64,000 bases of DNA. Origin: Aralia elata. Its lineage: Eukaryota; Streptophyta; Magnoliopsida; Apiales; Araliaceae. Shown piece by piece: positions 47,439 through 58,860 of the stretch. The stretch spans positions 57,544,746 to 57,608,745 of the forward strand of contig CM068385.1 of the NCBI GenBank assembly GCA_034770075.1, read 5' to 3'. Below the pieces are notes generated by a model, which saw only the letters and a list, made by a program, of their open reading frames with translations, made no database searches and was not told the DNA's origin. Every line of letters starts with the position of its first letter. The first letter of the stretch is position 1. A program made the position numbers and the translations under genes.

Positions 47439-49477
47439 ACTAAGAGGGCTTAAGCCGCTTTCGAATCTTGATTGCTATCCTATCCTTTAAAATTCATGAA
47501 TGTGTATGTACGTGCAAACATGGTTTGACTTGTTTTTACTTATTGTTGTGTGAATGCTGTGCTTTTTTCCAATGAATGATTGATTTGTGATGGAATTGCT
47601 TTACAATAAGAGTAATCATATGCATTCGAATAGATGAGGACGATGAATGTGAATGTATGTTGAGAGTAGTGTACCTCCTCCTGAGGCGAACCCCTGTCGG
47701 ATTTGCTTTATTACTTGGACTCGATAGGGGCTGCTCCCCGGAAGATGGGCTCAGGAAACGCACCACCCAAAATCCGCTCAGCTACCAATCGAAAGGATTC
47801 AGACGAGTAGGATTGCGAAAAGATTTGGGGACCTTCATGCCCAAAAAAGCCCGCCGCGAGAGTAACCCTAGGGTTAGGTCAGCCTCTGACTAAACCTAAC
47901 GAAAGGGAAAGCTTCTTCATGCTTCTTTTATCGTTCAGTCAAATAAATGGCATACAACTGTCATACCGACATCATCATAATAAATATGTCCTGGTATCAT
48001 GTGATTAACGTCACACTGCACATATAAAGAGAATTACTGACATGGTTTTGCAGGAAGGCCATCCATACCACGTACCAAGGTTTCTAAAATTTCTGAATAC
48101 TATCCTGTCATCAAACACTGACCTTGTTTTGCCAGGATAAGATTATGAGAACCTAAAAAAAAAAAAAAAATAAAAAAAAAATAAAAATCGAGGCATCTAG
48201 TTGTCGACATGCATTCTGCTTAATTTGTTAGCTGGCACGAGGAAGGAACTAAACTACGGTCCTTGTTTGTTTGTGTGAGTATTGCCACTAAGGACCCAAT
48301 TAAGAGGCCGTAAAGTCCATACTCCATCCATCCAAATGGTAAAGAAGCCGGTTAGCCATGAAATTATAGTTCTGCCACTCCCAAACAATACGGCTGAATA
48401 CGAGGGGGATGCATCCTAGGACTGAGATTAGCACCTGGGAATTGCGATAACAGACTTGTCCCGCCTGATGAGGATTCAGATCGGAGAGATCTCCCATAAG
48501 TGACGCCCTCCCTGGAATGGGCTTGGTATCAAAACCATTAAAGAGTTCTTCGAGGACAGCTCCTTTCCCGAAAATGCAGATCTGACCGGGGGAAATGAGG
48601 ATCCAAGGATGGGCAGTGAAATTCCTTCCTAAGCTACGGGACTACTGGACGATATTCTGGAAAGCCGAAGAAGCCCATAGATTAATGAACGAAGTTACAT
48701 GGCGATGTTCGTGCGGAGAGCCATAATGAGGCAGAGCATTTTGGGCAAAGAAAATCATTAGTGAACGTGGTCACTGCATACTGGCTAACCATGAAAACTG
48801 ACTTCGATACTCAATGTCAGGAATAATGCCATCAATGCCTAGTTCCATGCCAATGCGATTCCATGCACCTCCTAGTGAGCTCCATTGCTTAACTTCACCG
48901 TGGCCAGTTGGACCGTGCAACAGGTGATATCCAAGAAAGGGTAAATCCAGGAGTATGGCAGTGGATCTCGGGCCAGTAGAGGATCGATGGGTTTTAAAAT
49001 TCTGAATTTATTTCAAATCCCTTGCACGGCTCACGTCATTTTGTCATGTTATCCAAAAAGGAAGATCATGTGCTTGAAATGTTTTATATATATGACAAGC
49101 ATTTTTGTTTTTAATAGTCAGGTTACCCCGATTTGAAGGCATTCTAGCCTGACAAAGCGATAGGCCCAAATTTGAAGGAAGAATCACGATTTCGGGTTTA
49201 TAGAGCTTAGATTGTCGATCTGATGGGGAGTCGAGCAGGACGAGACTAAGATATCGGACAATACGCCTGGCGAGTTCAAAGGAGTGGGTCGAAGGGTAAT
49301 CCCCCAAATACCCGGCTTAGACCCACCCCCCCCACCCCCCCCCCCCCCACCCCCCCCCGCCGCCAAAAAAAAAAAAAAAAAGGACCTTCGCCATCAAACA
49401 TCAGAAAACCCCTGACGGTCACAAAGAACCCGGAGGAGTAGGGGCAAAAAAAAAAAAGCAAAAAAAAAACAAATAAT

Positions 49478-49509
<32 letters not shown>

Positions 49510-50120
49510 AAATCAAAAAATCAAAAAAAAATCCCTCCCAAACCTTTTCAACAGGTCAAAGGACCGGATCTTTTTGTCAGCCCCAGCGATGATACACGGA
49601 TCGCAAACAGTACTGAGGGAGATCACAAGAAAAGCAACTTAAACACTGGGGGCATTTGTCAAATCTACCCAGGAAATGATGACGTGCAAATTGGCACCCA
49701 TTGCAAACCAATCCCATCAACATGCACCATCATCATCAAATGCTACCTCAGGTCAATTCAATATTCAACGATACGATCAATCTGGGCATTTGTCAAGCAT
49801 AGTTTTCCCGGGATACGATGACCCTGCGTTGAAAGGGAATTTTATTTGACTTGATAGGAATTCGGATTAATTCTGACAAGCAACCGTGGAGCACGATCGT
49901 GAGTTATGATTAGACGAGGTCGGCTTATTCCCCCTTCTGATCGGGTACCAAAGTCCTTAATTCAAAGAACCGTTTGCGGCAGGAATCGACCTCATGAAGA
50001 CAGCCTTCCCTTGTGCCATTTGCACACACTTTCAGTTGATGGGGTATAAAACCTATGGCGCCGTTGAAGGCAATTAACACAGTACATCGCACAGTCAATA
50101 CTTATCACTAACACGCAGTC
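47439..50120 (+). other. Internal region of the Tat-like element, first part, no gene
   Basis: No frame here resembles a known protein. There are A-runs near 48155-48185 and 49440-49530 and a C-run followed by an A-run near 49323-49380. Short frames produced by the C- and A-runs (for example Gly- or Phe-rich ones) are not genes. Confidence 0.6.
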
Positions 50121-50179
50121 AGACGACTCAATGCTCTATCAAGCTAATGTCTCGAATGGAGGCCAGGGTTTATTCGCGT

Positions 50180-50640
50180 ATAATTACGCCCGCGGGGTGT
50201 CTCTTACACCTGGTGCCCTAAAGCCATCTGGTTTGGGAGTCGCAGCCACAACACTCGTTACATGGGTCACACAGAGCCTAAGACCATGGCGCCTTACTGA
50301 AGAGGAGCACCGTCCGAAAGCTTCGAAATCGTGGTATGGGCTACTCGAGTAATTAAGCCTAAGGGGTGTCTCAACCTCTGGTGCCCTAACGCCGTTCTGT
50401 TTGTGAGTCACCGGCCCACACTCGCTACAAGGGTACCTCACGCCTCACGACATTACTCTTGCGCGCCTCCGGTCAAGCCAAGCATGCCAGAGGGTCAGTC
50501 CCCCAGCTTGATTCGAATCGTGGCTCTTGTTACTCGAGTCCCTAAACCCGAGTGGGTGACTGACCACCATAATGCCCACAACACCGTCTGGTACCGGAGT
50601 CATTGGTCCCGACACACGGATACTCAGAGGACACTTAGCA
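50180..50640 (+). repeat. Diverged direct repeat in the Tat-like element
   Basis: A block of about 175-190 bases containing GGGTGTCTC, CCTGGTGCCCTAA and GAGTC recurs (50196 and 50366), with a weaker third copy to about 50620. No protein is encoded. Confidence 0.5.
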
Positions 50641-52020
50641 TAGCCTCGAACACGAGACAAGTGAAGTTAGTTGGGCTACTACCGCGCCAAGATCCTCACC
50701 CCCCCCAGCCCCCTCCCCCCCCACACCCCGCCCCCCACCTCACGACCTTAACCCCTGAGACATGGGCGCGACCCCCCCCTAACTGCGGCTGCATCGGCAT
50801 CAGAGCATTTGCCATTATGACGTCAATGCCTGCTAACGACGTTGTGTCGCGACTGGAGTACAGACAATACCTTTGTACGTGGGCAGGTAAGTTCATTTGA
50901 CTATTCGACCTTACACACGTACCACTGACCATGAATGCTTGAAGGTGTTACTTACGCTTTCATAACTCGTCCACTCGAAACACTCATCACACTCACGAGC
51001 AACACACAACAAGAATATCCCTTCAACACAACAACACCACAACACACCAAAAAAATTTTCCATTCTAGTACCCATTCGACGGTTTCACACACTTGCTCGA
51101 GTGTGCGATCAACAGATATTCAATTTCATGTGGCTTTAAACTGCATTTTTGTCGGAGCTTATCATATCTTTGTGTTGACCTAACCACTTACGGCCCGCGC
51201 CCTTTGAGTTTTGGCATTTGTTCGTTGTCTGATGTGCAGGATCTTGCAGAGCTGTTTTTTGGATAACTCCAGCACTGTCAAACATCGCGAGTTTTCGATA
51301 GAACTTCTTGGTAGCGACACGCACCAAGGCCAGGGGCAGTTACGAATCGTGCAAACTGAAGGCATTATGAGGCTGCAAACAAAACTCCTCGTCCTTGGGC
51401 CTCTCCCCAATCCTGACTATCACTGCCTCGACCTCCAACTGATCCTCGTGCGGCTGAGCATATACAAGGATGATTATAATGCTGGGGACAGCAGCATAAT
51501 CGGCCGTCAAGAATGAACAAAAGGCCAAAAGAGCCCAACCTAGCTGTCGGTCATCACAGATAGAGAGCGACACAGGAACTGCCTCAACTCGATTTAAATG
51601 AAAGACGACTGAGAAACAGAACAGAGTACTAGGACCAGGGTTGAAGTTCTTAGAAACTACAACTTCACGACGAGGCGAGATCCAGTCACAAAGTTGGTAA
51701 ACAATGACGACTGGTCGAATCTTCTCATTTGACTGAACAGGGGTCATTTCTATCTAAACATATGTTGTGCACATGCATCTGTCCATAAACATATCTGCCA
51801 GATCATGCATAACTCCTTTCTCATGCAATGCAGGTACGATCAAACTGAAAATCTTCAGGAAAGTACAAGCACGTCGCTTTCAACCTCACGAGAATGATCA
51901 GACTGTGATGGCTTTTGCGGCATGGTACACGGGACGATTTGTTGGTGGTGTGATCCAGGACATGAGGTGCCGATCACACATCCCATTTCAAAAAAAAATA
52001 AAAAAAAAAAAAAAAAAAAA
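50641..52020 (+). other. Internal region of the Tat-like element, middle part, no gene
   Basis: Mixed composition with a C-rich run near 50695-50790 and an A-run at 51990-52020. No recognisable coding region on either strand. Confidence 0.55.
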
Positions 52021-52039
52021 ATCACTCAAATCCAACAGA

Positions 52040-53400
52040 CGGACCCCTGGGAATAAGGGGCTTGGTATCCAAACCAACAGACGGACCCCTGGGAAGGGCG
52101 CTGGTATCCAAAACCAACAGTCGATCCCCTGGGAAAGGGCTAATATCCAACCAATCAATAACCCCTGGGAAGGGCTGGTAATCCAAACAATCAGTGATCC
52201 CTGGGGAAGGGCTGGTATCCAAACAAGAAGTGAAACCTGGGAAGGGCATTCCAAAGCAAGCCCACAAACAAGATGGTGAGCACCCCTGGGAAGGGCTGAT
52301 ATCCCACAAAAAAGAAAAAGGACAAAAAACAACAAACCCCTGGGAAGGGCTGAGATCCACTGCGAACCACAACAAGATGGTGAGCACCCCTGGGAAGGGC
52401 GGATATCCACACAAAGAAAAAGACCAAAAACAACAAACCCTGGGAAGGGCTGAGATCCACGCGAACCCCATCAGGATGGTGAGCAACCCCGGGGAAGGGC
52501 TGATCTCCACAAAAAAGGAAAACAAAAAGACAAAAAACAACAAACCCTGGGAAGGGCTGAGATCCACGCAAACCACAACAAGATGGTGAGGGGCACCCCT
52601 GGGAAGGGCAGATATCCAACAAATTAAAAAAGACAAAAAACAACAAACCCTGGGAAGGGCTGAGATCCGCGGAACCACAACGGATGGTGAGCAACCGCTG
52701 GGGGAAGGGCTGATATCAACAAAAAATGGAAAAAAAAAAAAAGACAAAAAAAAAAAAATACAACAAACCCTGGGTAGGGCCTTGAGATCCACGCGAACCA
52801 CAACAAGGATGGTGAGCACCCCTGGGAAAGGGCTGATTGCCACACAAAGAAAAAGACAAAAAACAACAAACCCTGGGGAAGGGCTGAGATCCACGGCGAA
52901 CCACAACAGGGTTGGTGAGCAACCCATGGGAAGGGTCTGATATCCACAAAAAGAAAAAAAAGACAAAAAACAACAAACCGTGGGAAGGGCTGAGATCCAC
53001 GCGAACCACAACAAGATGGTGAGCACCCCTGGGAAGGGCTGATATCCACAAAAAGAAAAAGACAAAAAGAACCAAACACGGGGAAGGGCTGAGATCCTCG
53101 CGAACCACCACAAGATGTGGAGCACCGCGGGGACGGTCTGATATCCACAAAAAGAAAAAAGACAAAAAACAACAAACCTTGGGAAGGGCTGAGATCCACT
53201 GCGAACCACAACAAGATGGTGAGCACCCTGGGAAGGGCTGATATCCACAAAAAGAAAAAGACAAAAAAACAACAAACCCTGGGAAGGGCTGAGATCCACG
53301 CGAACCACAACAAGATGGTGAGCACCCCTGGGAAGGGCTGATATCCGCAAAAAAAAAAAGACCAAAAAACAACAAACCCTGGGAAGGGCTGAGATCCAAG
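52040..53400 (+). repeat. Satellite-like array with a CCCTGGGAAGGGCTG core
   Basis: A core CCTGGGAAGGGCTGRTATCCA repeats every 45-52 bases. From about 52270 the units alternate: one followed by CGCGAACCACAACAAGATGG, the next by an A-rich linker (AAAAAGAAAAAGACAAAAAA), giving a higher-order unit of about 98 bases with about 11 copies. The first 230 bases contain simpler monomers. Several long minus-strand frames here only reflect the repeat. Confidence 0.9.
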
Positions 53401-53403
53401 ATA

Positions 53404-53834
53404 ACCAACCGGCGACGATAACCGGGGGTTACGAGATGGGTGTCCGGCGACGAAAAACCTGCCCCGACGAGACAATCGTCCGGCGACGAAAACCGGCGAT
53501 TACGAGATGGATGTCCGGCGACGAAAACCGGGGCTCCGGCAAGATAACCAAAACCTGGCGACGATAACCGGGGGGGTTACGAGGGGATGGGGTTGTCCCG
53601 GCGACACGATACTCCGGGCTCCCCGGAGAACAAGATCAATCGACCGACGACGATAAACGTGGCGGATTACGAGATGGATGTCACGGGCGGACCGAAAAAA
53701 CCTTGGCTCCGACAAGTTAACAGCCAAACCTGGCTGACAGATAACCGGGGGGGTGTTACGAGCATGGGGAGTGACGGGCGACGTGAAAAAACCGGGGGAC
53801 CCCGACAAGCACAAAAATGTTTTTTCTTTTTTTT

Positions 53835-53905
<71 letters not shown>

Positions 53906-54580
53906 TTTTTTTTTTGACCTGGCAACGATAAACCGGTTGGAATTACGAGATGGATGTCCGGTGACGAAAAACGGCTCTGCCTTTTCCCTTTCCTTTCCTC
54001 TGACAGGATAACCAACCAGCGACGATAACCGGGGGTTTGCGAGAATGGGTGTACCTTGGGCGACGAAAAAACCGGCCCCGACAAGACAATTCGACCGGGC
54101 GACGATAAACGGCCTGGGCGATTACGAGATGGTATGTCCAAGCGATTGAAAACCGGCTCCGACAAGATAACCAACCGTGCGTACTGATAACCGGGGGTAG
54201 GGGGTTACGAGATGGTGTGACCGGCGACGGAAAACCGGGCCCGACAAAGACAATTCGACCGGCGACGATAAACCGGCGGATTACGAGATGGATGTCCGGC
54301 GACGATAACCGGCTCCCGACAGGATAAACCAACCGGCGGACGATAAACGGGGGTTGGCTGAGAATGGTTGTGACCGTCGACGAAAAACCTGGGCCCTCGA
54401 CAAGACAATCGACACGGCTTGGCGACGATAACGGTCGATTACCGAGATGGGGAAGATGTTCACTTGGCGACCGAAACCTGGCCTACGACGAGGATTAACC
54501 AACCGGCCGACGATAACCGGGGGGGGTTACGAGAAAGGGTTGACGGTGGGCGACGAAAAACCCGGCCCCGACATAGCAGG
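53404..54580 (+). repeat. Second satellite-like array with a GGCGACGATAACCGG core
   Basis: Alternating units of about 70 bases carry GGCGACGATAACCGG, TTACGAGATGG and a CCGACAAGA-like end, forming a higher-order unit of about 140 bases repeated about eight times. Copies carry many one-base insertions and extra G runs. A run of about 95 T (53821-53915) lies inside the array. Unrelated in sequence to the array to its left. Confidence 0.85.
53821..53915 (+). repeat. Poly-T run inside the second array
   Basis: Nearly uninterrupted T for about 95 bases, with sporadic C or A, between repeat copies. It may be a slipped-strand expansion, the reversed poly-A tail of a retroposed insertion, or an assembly artefact. 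Confidence 0.85.
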
Positions 54581-55215
54581 ATGGTGACACCTGTGGAAAC
54601 CGTATCAAAAGACTGATACAGGGGGTCCTTTTCTTCATCAAATTTACATATTTTTAAATGTTGTGTGTCACATGCATTGAAATATATGATAATTCTTTTT
54701 ATGTACGTTGAATCCATTGCAGGTTAGGTGTCAAGGGTCCTTAGCCTATCTGAGTCAAAAAAGCGATGGTTGCCTAAGAGACGATGTACGGAGAACGAAC
54801 TCCAAGGGATTGGCCCTTCAAGCGCCTAGTCAGGGAGAGATAAACTTCCTTTGATCGGCAATGGGATGTGAATAAGGGGTGATTACGAGAGGGGGGGGGT
54901 GTGACCGGTATACGAGGACCCGGGGGGGAGGGCCTCACAGGACAAAATCGACCGGATACTGAGGACCCGGCGGATTACAGAGTTTGCACGAGCGCACAGG
55001 TTAGGGAGTGATGCATTGGACACCTTTTACGGAATGTGTTTGCATGCCTTACCAATCTTGCGTTGGCGGTCATAAGTTTGTATTGTGTTGCCATCATGTA
55101 TGCCACTGTTCATTCTTATGCACTGTTCATTCAATTGCATTCGTGTGTTTACTTCTTTATCATGTTCATTTCCATTTAATATTTTCATAAACATGATAAA
55201 GAGGTGTGGCAAGCT
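54581..55215 (+). other. Tail of the Tat-like element before its 3' LTR, no gene
   Basis: Contains a degenerate last copy of the second-array motif near 54870-54980 and unassigned sequence up to AAAGAGGTGTGGCAAGCT, which precedes the 3' LTR and may include a weak polypurine tract. Confidence 0.5.
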
Positions 55216-55593
55216 TGGTAGACACCCAAATTTTGCGCTTTTCGTATTATTACTAACCGTGACAGGAGGCCCAAAATCGTCAAATGAAACCGACCTGTGA
55301 GGTGCGAGGGGAGATGGGCACAAAGTTTGCGAACGCCCAAACACCACCGCAATGATTGGCAACCAAAGAAAAAAACCTGACGTGACAATAAGGCATGTGT
55401 CCGGAAATGGGCATTCCCAGGATGACGTGGCACGTTTCCCAGCGGTTCCCGGACAGAGCAAAATGCTAAAGCCTTTCAGCAGAAGAAGAAACGATTGATT
55501 CGACACGAGAGTCGTAGAGTGCGGTTCGAAAAATGAGGAAAATCAGCCCACCCAGCCGGATGGATTGATCTGCGGCCAAACGATTAAAATAAT
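55216..55593 (+). repeat. 3' LTR of the Tat-like element, truncated by the gap
   Basis: Matches the first 330 bases of the 5' LTR but is longer because of many small extra bases (for example AAAGAAAAAAACCTGACG against AAAGCTGACG). The extra bases grow toward the contig end, which suggests uncorrected reads. Confidence 0.85.
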
Positions 55594-55693
55594 NNNNNNN
55601 NNNNNNNNNNNNNNNNNNNNNNNNNNNNNNNNNNNNNNNNNNNNNNNNNNNNNNNNNNNNNNNNNNNNNNNNNNNNNNNNNNNNNNNNNNNNN
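55594..55693. other. Assembly gap of exactly 100 N
   Basis: A run of 100 unknown bases. A round number usually means a scaffold join of unknown size, so distances across it are not meaningful. Confidence 0.98.
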
Positions 55694-56580
55694 ATTTGCA
55701 TAAAAGGTTTTAATCTGATTATGAACTAATACATTGGAAAGCCTTCTGGCCTTTTTGTTCCGGCTAAATACTAACCGAACCGAAAACGATAATCATTTGA
55801 ATGATTCAAGTTCATTGTAGCTACTTAACGTTTACCAATCCAAATTTTTTTTGGTGCGGTCCCGCATGAACACTAAGAAGAACAACCCGAATAACAGGGT
55901 AAAACTGATGTCGGGCATATAGTCCCCATTTACGCTTACGCGTTTAAATTTCATACTTGTGCACAATGTAAAGGTACGAAAGGCTGATCACACTGTATTA
56001 CTTACAGAGAAAGTTTTATAGTCTATTTGATTGACAAAACATCTTGATGGTTATCAAAGAATAAAAAACAATGTTCAGGGTTCTTATAACCCTTAGTATG
56101 ACCATTGGGAAATTCTTGAACACTTATCTTTTTGACATCTGACAACTACTTTTTGATTAATTCTTTTCGATTTATGGAGAGATATCAAAATAAGATGATT
56201 TTAATCTTGATATTCATTATCATATTATTTTACATACTTGCTGGGCAACTTGTGCTCATTCTTGTTTAACATTTCAGTTAAGGGTGAGAAAGCAGAGGGT
56301 TCGGGTAAGGACAAGGGAAAAGCAAAGTTATGAAGAATTGAAAAGTTTATTTTTGTAATAGTTTTAGATTTGCCACACACGCATTGATGTATCGTAGCGA
56401 TACACGCTAAGTTAAGTTTTAAGGTTATTTAAGGTTGTGTAAACCTGGGATTTTATTTCAAATAATATTGTAAAATATTACTATTATTTATGAAGCTTGT
56501 TTAGTTAGATGATGGTGTATGAAGTATCGTGAGCACCATATCCTGTGTTTGAAGTTACACGGGATTTGGGGGCGTTCACA
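55694..56580 (+). repeat. 5' LTR end of the post-gap Tekay-like element
   Basis: About 890 bases ending GGGATTTGGGGGCGTTCACA. It contains the GGCTGATCAC block (55982-55991) and the acceptor-plus-lysine-rich block (56278-56333). Confidence 0.85.
56278..56333 (+). other. Acceptor-preceded lysine-rich block in the post-gap LTR
   Basis: CTCATTCTTG...CATTTCAG is followed by 56 bases encoding, after two bases, KGEKAEGSGKDKGKAKL and a stop. Its length is two modulo three, as in the other Tekay-like LTRs, and its SGKDKGKAK core resembles theirs. Confidence 0.45.
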
Positions 56581-56583
56581 GGT

Positions 56584-56596
56584 TGGTGATCAGAGC
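56584..56596 (+). other. Degraded primer binding site, post-gap element
   Basis: TGGTGATCAGAGC, the tRNA-Met site with one inserted G, placed three bases after the LTR as in element 2. Confidence 0.8.
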
Positions 56597-56770
56597 TGTA
56601 GGTTATAAACCTTAGGTGGGAGAACCTTAGATTAAAGCCGTAAAAAAAATTAGTGGAGATAGAAAGAGATGAACTCACATAGAGTTTAAAATGTTGAGTC
56701 TAGTTTACTTCCTACAAAAAAAATGTTTATTTTTGAATATACTAATCTAGTTGTTTGTTTTGATATTAGG

Positions 56771-57015
56771 ATGTCAGGAGAAGAGTAGATTAGAGATAAC
56801 CATGTGGTTAGTGAGCAGCCATAGTAGCAGCTGTAACCTCCGCCCATAGCTTGAGGCTGCAAACTGAATTCAGACCAAGATGAGGACCCAGAGGAGGATT
56901 CTGAGGAGGATCCCGAGGAAGAGGAGCCCGTGGAGGACTCTGAGGAAGCACCGGAGGATAGGCTACTAGATGAGTAGATGGACAGGAACACGGAGATTGG
57001 AACGATCGAGTCCAT
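56771..57015 (+). pseudogene. Acidic leader ORF remnant, post-gap element
   Basis: From ATG 56771 one frame reads MSGEE, then several TAG/TAA/TGA stops (most explicable as CAG-to-TAG), then NSDQDEDPEEDSEEDPEEEE and VEDSEEAPEDRLLDE. It lies between primer binding site and gag, as in element 2, and has the same acidic character. The second, helical half seen in element 2 is not recognisable here. Identity as a homologue rests on position and composition. Confidence 0.5.
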
Positions 57016-57802
57016 GAGTTAGAGGAACTTGTATCATGAAGAGAAGGGGGCAGTGGTACTGCTCAGGCTGCATTGGTGCATCATCTGATGGTTAGGAACG
57101 CATATCTGGCTGACACAAGCTGCGTGCATCAGACCAGAAGGCAGATAGGGTTTTAGGGTAGAAAAGGAGGCCATCCGGTCCCACTTAGGAAATACGATAA
57201 TCGGATTGGAGGCGAGAGTTCAGGGTCTTCAAACAAGACAAACAGTTGATTACCACCTACTAATGGAAGGATGAGATGAAAGGTCGTGTTTAGGCTCAAT
57301 CAAGATCAGAGGGGAATGAGTTAGAGCATGAGGTAAGGAATCAAAAGGTAAGGATAACACAGGATGCAGTACGCGTTTAGCTTAGCGCATGGCAGGTTCC
57401 AGCATAGGGTGTAACCAATTTTCCGCGTGAGGAACACCGGTCTTAGACACTCTAACGCTAAAAGTAGAGGGCTAGTTCTGGACATGGCAGACGAGGAGTA
57501 TGAAGATGCTATGAGGAGGGGTCTTTGAGTTTTATAATGCTTTGAAATTTTTATTATTGTCGTATTGAATCACGTTATCTATTGATGTAAATCTTTAAAA
57601 TTTCAGTTCTAAGTTAAAGGAATGTAAATGGCATTTAGCCATAAGATGTTAAGTACCTTGGTTTCATGGTTTTTTTTTTCATATTAATAAAATGTGTTTA
57701 TTTATATGTGTGATGTGATGATTAAACTTATATAAGGCTTTTAAAATGTTACAAAGATTAAGTTGTGGGATGATAACATGTTAAATTTTTATTCAGCAGA
57801 AA

Positions 57803-58860
57803 ATGCCAAGGGGAAGAACGTCGCCAACAGACACCTACAGAGTCAGTCAGTAATCGCTGGGGATCCACCGAACCCTAATGCAACAATTTGTAGACCTAGT
57901 ATTGGGGGCACTACAGAATCCGGAACCCCCGAATAATAGTAAATAATAACCCTCCGACGGCCCAAGTGGCTACCCTTTAAAGGACTTCAAAAGTGTGGGA
58001 CCCCCTGAATTCAAAGGGACCACCAAACCTATCGAAGCCCAGTCATGGATCAAAGAAATCAAAAAAAAACGAAAAAGGCCTTTACAATCGCCCGAGTAGG
58101 AGATGAGCAGAAAACGATCTTCGCCACATAACCATAGTGAAAGGTGAAGCGAACTTCCGGTGGGAGGCGAACCAATAAGAACAGGGCTGGAGAAGGTGTG
58201 ATATCTTGGGAGAGGTTTCAAAAGAAGTGTTTTTTTCGAAAATAAATTTTCCTGGGATTATGCAAAGTCCAATGGAGATGCGGATTTTTGGAGCGGAAGC
58301 AAGGATGACATGACGGTAACCACCCCCAGTACGCCGCAAAGGTTGGGAACGAGCTGGCAAGGTTTGCACCTCATCAGGTCGACACTGAGGAAAAGAAAAG
58401 ACAAGGAGGTGTTCGAGCAGGGCCTCAAGCCCATGGTTGTTATAGCAGAGTTTCGGTGTTACAGTACGAACAGATTCGCTACTCTTTCTAGAGAAGGCCA
58501 TAATTGCTTTGAGGGCGGAAGTAAAGGCCCTGATGAAATTCAACAAGGAAAAGGAAGAAGAAGAATTGAAGGAGGAAATAGAGGGGAAGGGTGAGTAGCA
58601 GTGGGTAGCAAAAGAAAGTGGAACTAACAACAACAACAATAGCAACAAGCAACCCCAACAAGTTTTTTGGGTAACGTCTGGTGATATCAAAGAAAAGAAA
58701 GAAGAAGAGCGGAGGCTGTGCAAGGAGTGTGGAAAGAGTTCACGCGGGCGCTTAGTCCCTAAAGGGAAAGAACGTAATGCTTCAATTGCGGACAGGAGGG
58801 GCAATATCTCTCTCCAACTGTCCCCCACCAAAGAGGGGGTAGATGGATGCTTCAAACTGC
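57803..58860 (+). pseudogene. Gag remnant, post-gap Tekay-like element
   Basis: ATG at 57803 (MPRGRTSPTD) is the likely start. The conserved block DFKSVGPPEFKGTTKPIEAQ is recognisable near 57980-58040 and a zinc knuckle remnant (CFNCGQEGQ) near 58778-58830. Frames shift repeatedly; the coding sense is lost between these landmarks. Confidence 0.75.

Larger units (their letters stand above)
45244..55593 (+). mobile_element. Non-autonomous Tat/Ogre-like Gypsy element (pol-less)
   Basis: Two matching LTR ends (45244 and 55216, both reading TAGACACCCAAATTTTGCGC) enclose about 7.8 kb. The primer binding site TGGCGACTCTGCTGGGGAC is of the type used by Tat/Ogre elements. I find no gag, protease, reverse transcriptase or integrase in any frame. 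Instead there are homopolymers and three satellite-like arrays. Its 3' LTR runs into the assembly gap. It could be a large non-autonomous derivative, or an assembly that joins two partial copies. Confidence 0.75.

Noticed and set aside
49323..49380. C-run followed by A-run as a telomere-like or G-quadruplex feature
   Set aside because: It is simple homopolymer sequence without telomeric repeat; it may be a sequencing problem and I have no further support.
52022..53475. Long minus-strand frames up to 447 codons rich in FFVFLF and QPFPG repeats
   Set aside because: They are translations of the CCCTGGGAAGGG satellite array and its A-rich linkers; the repeat explains the open frame.
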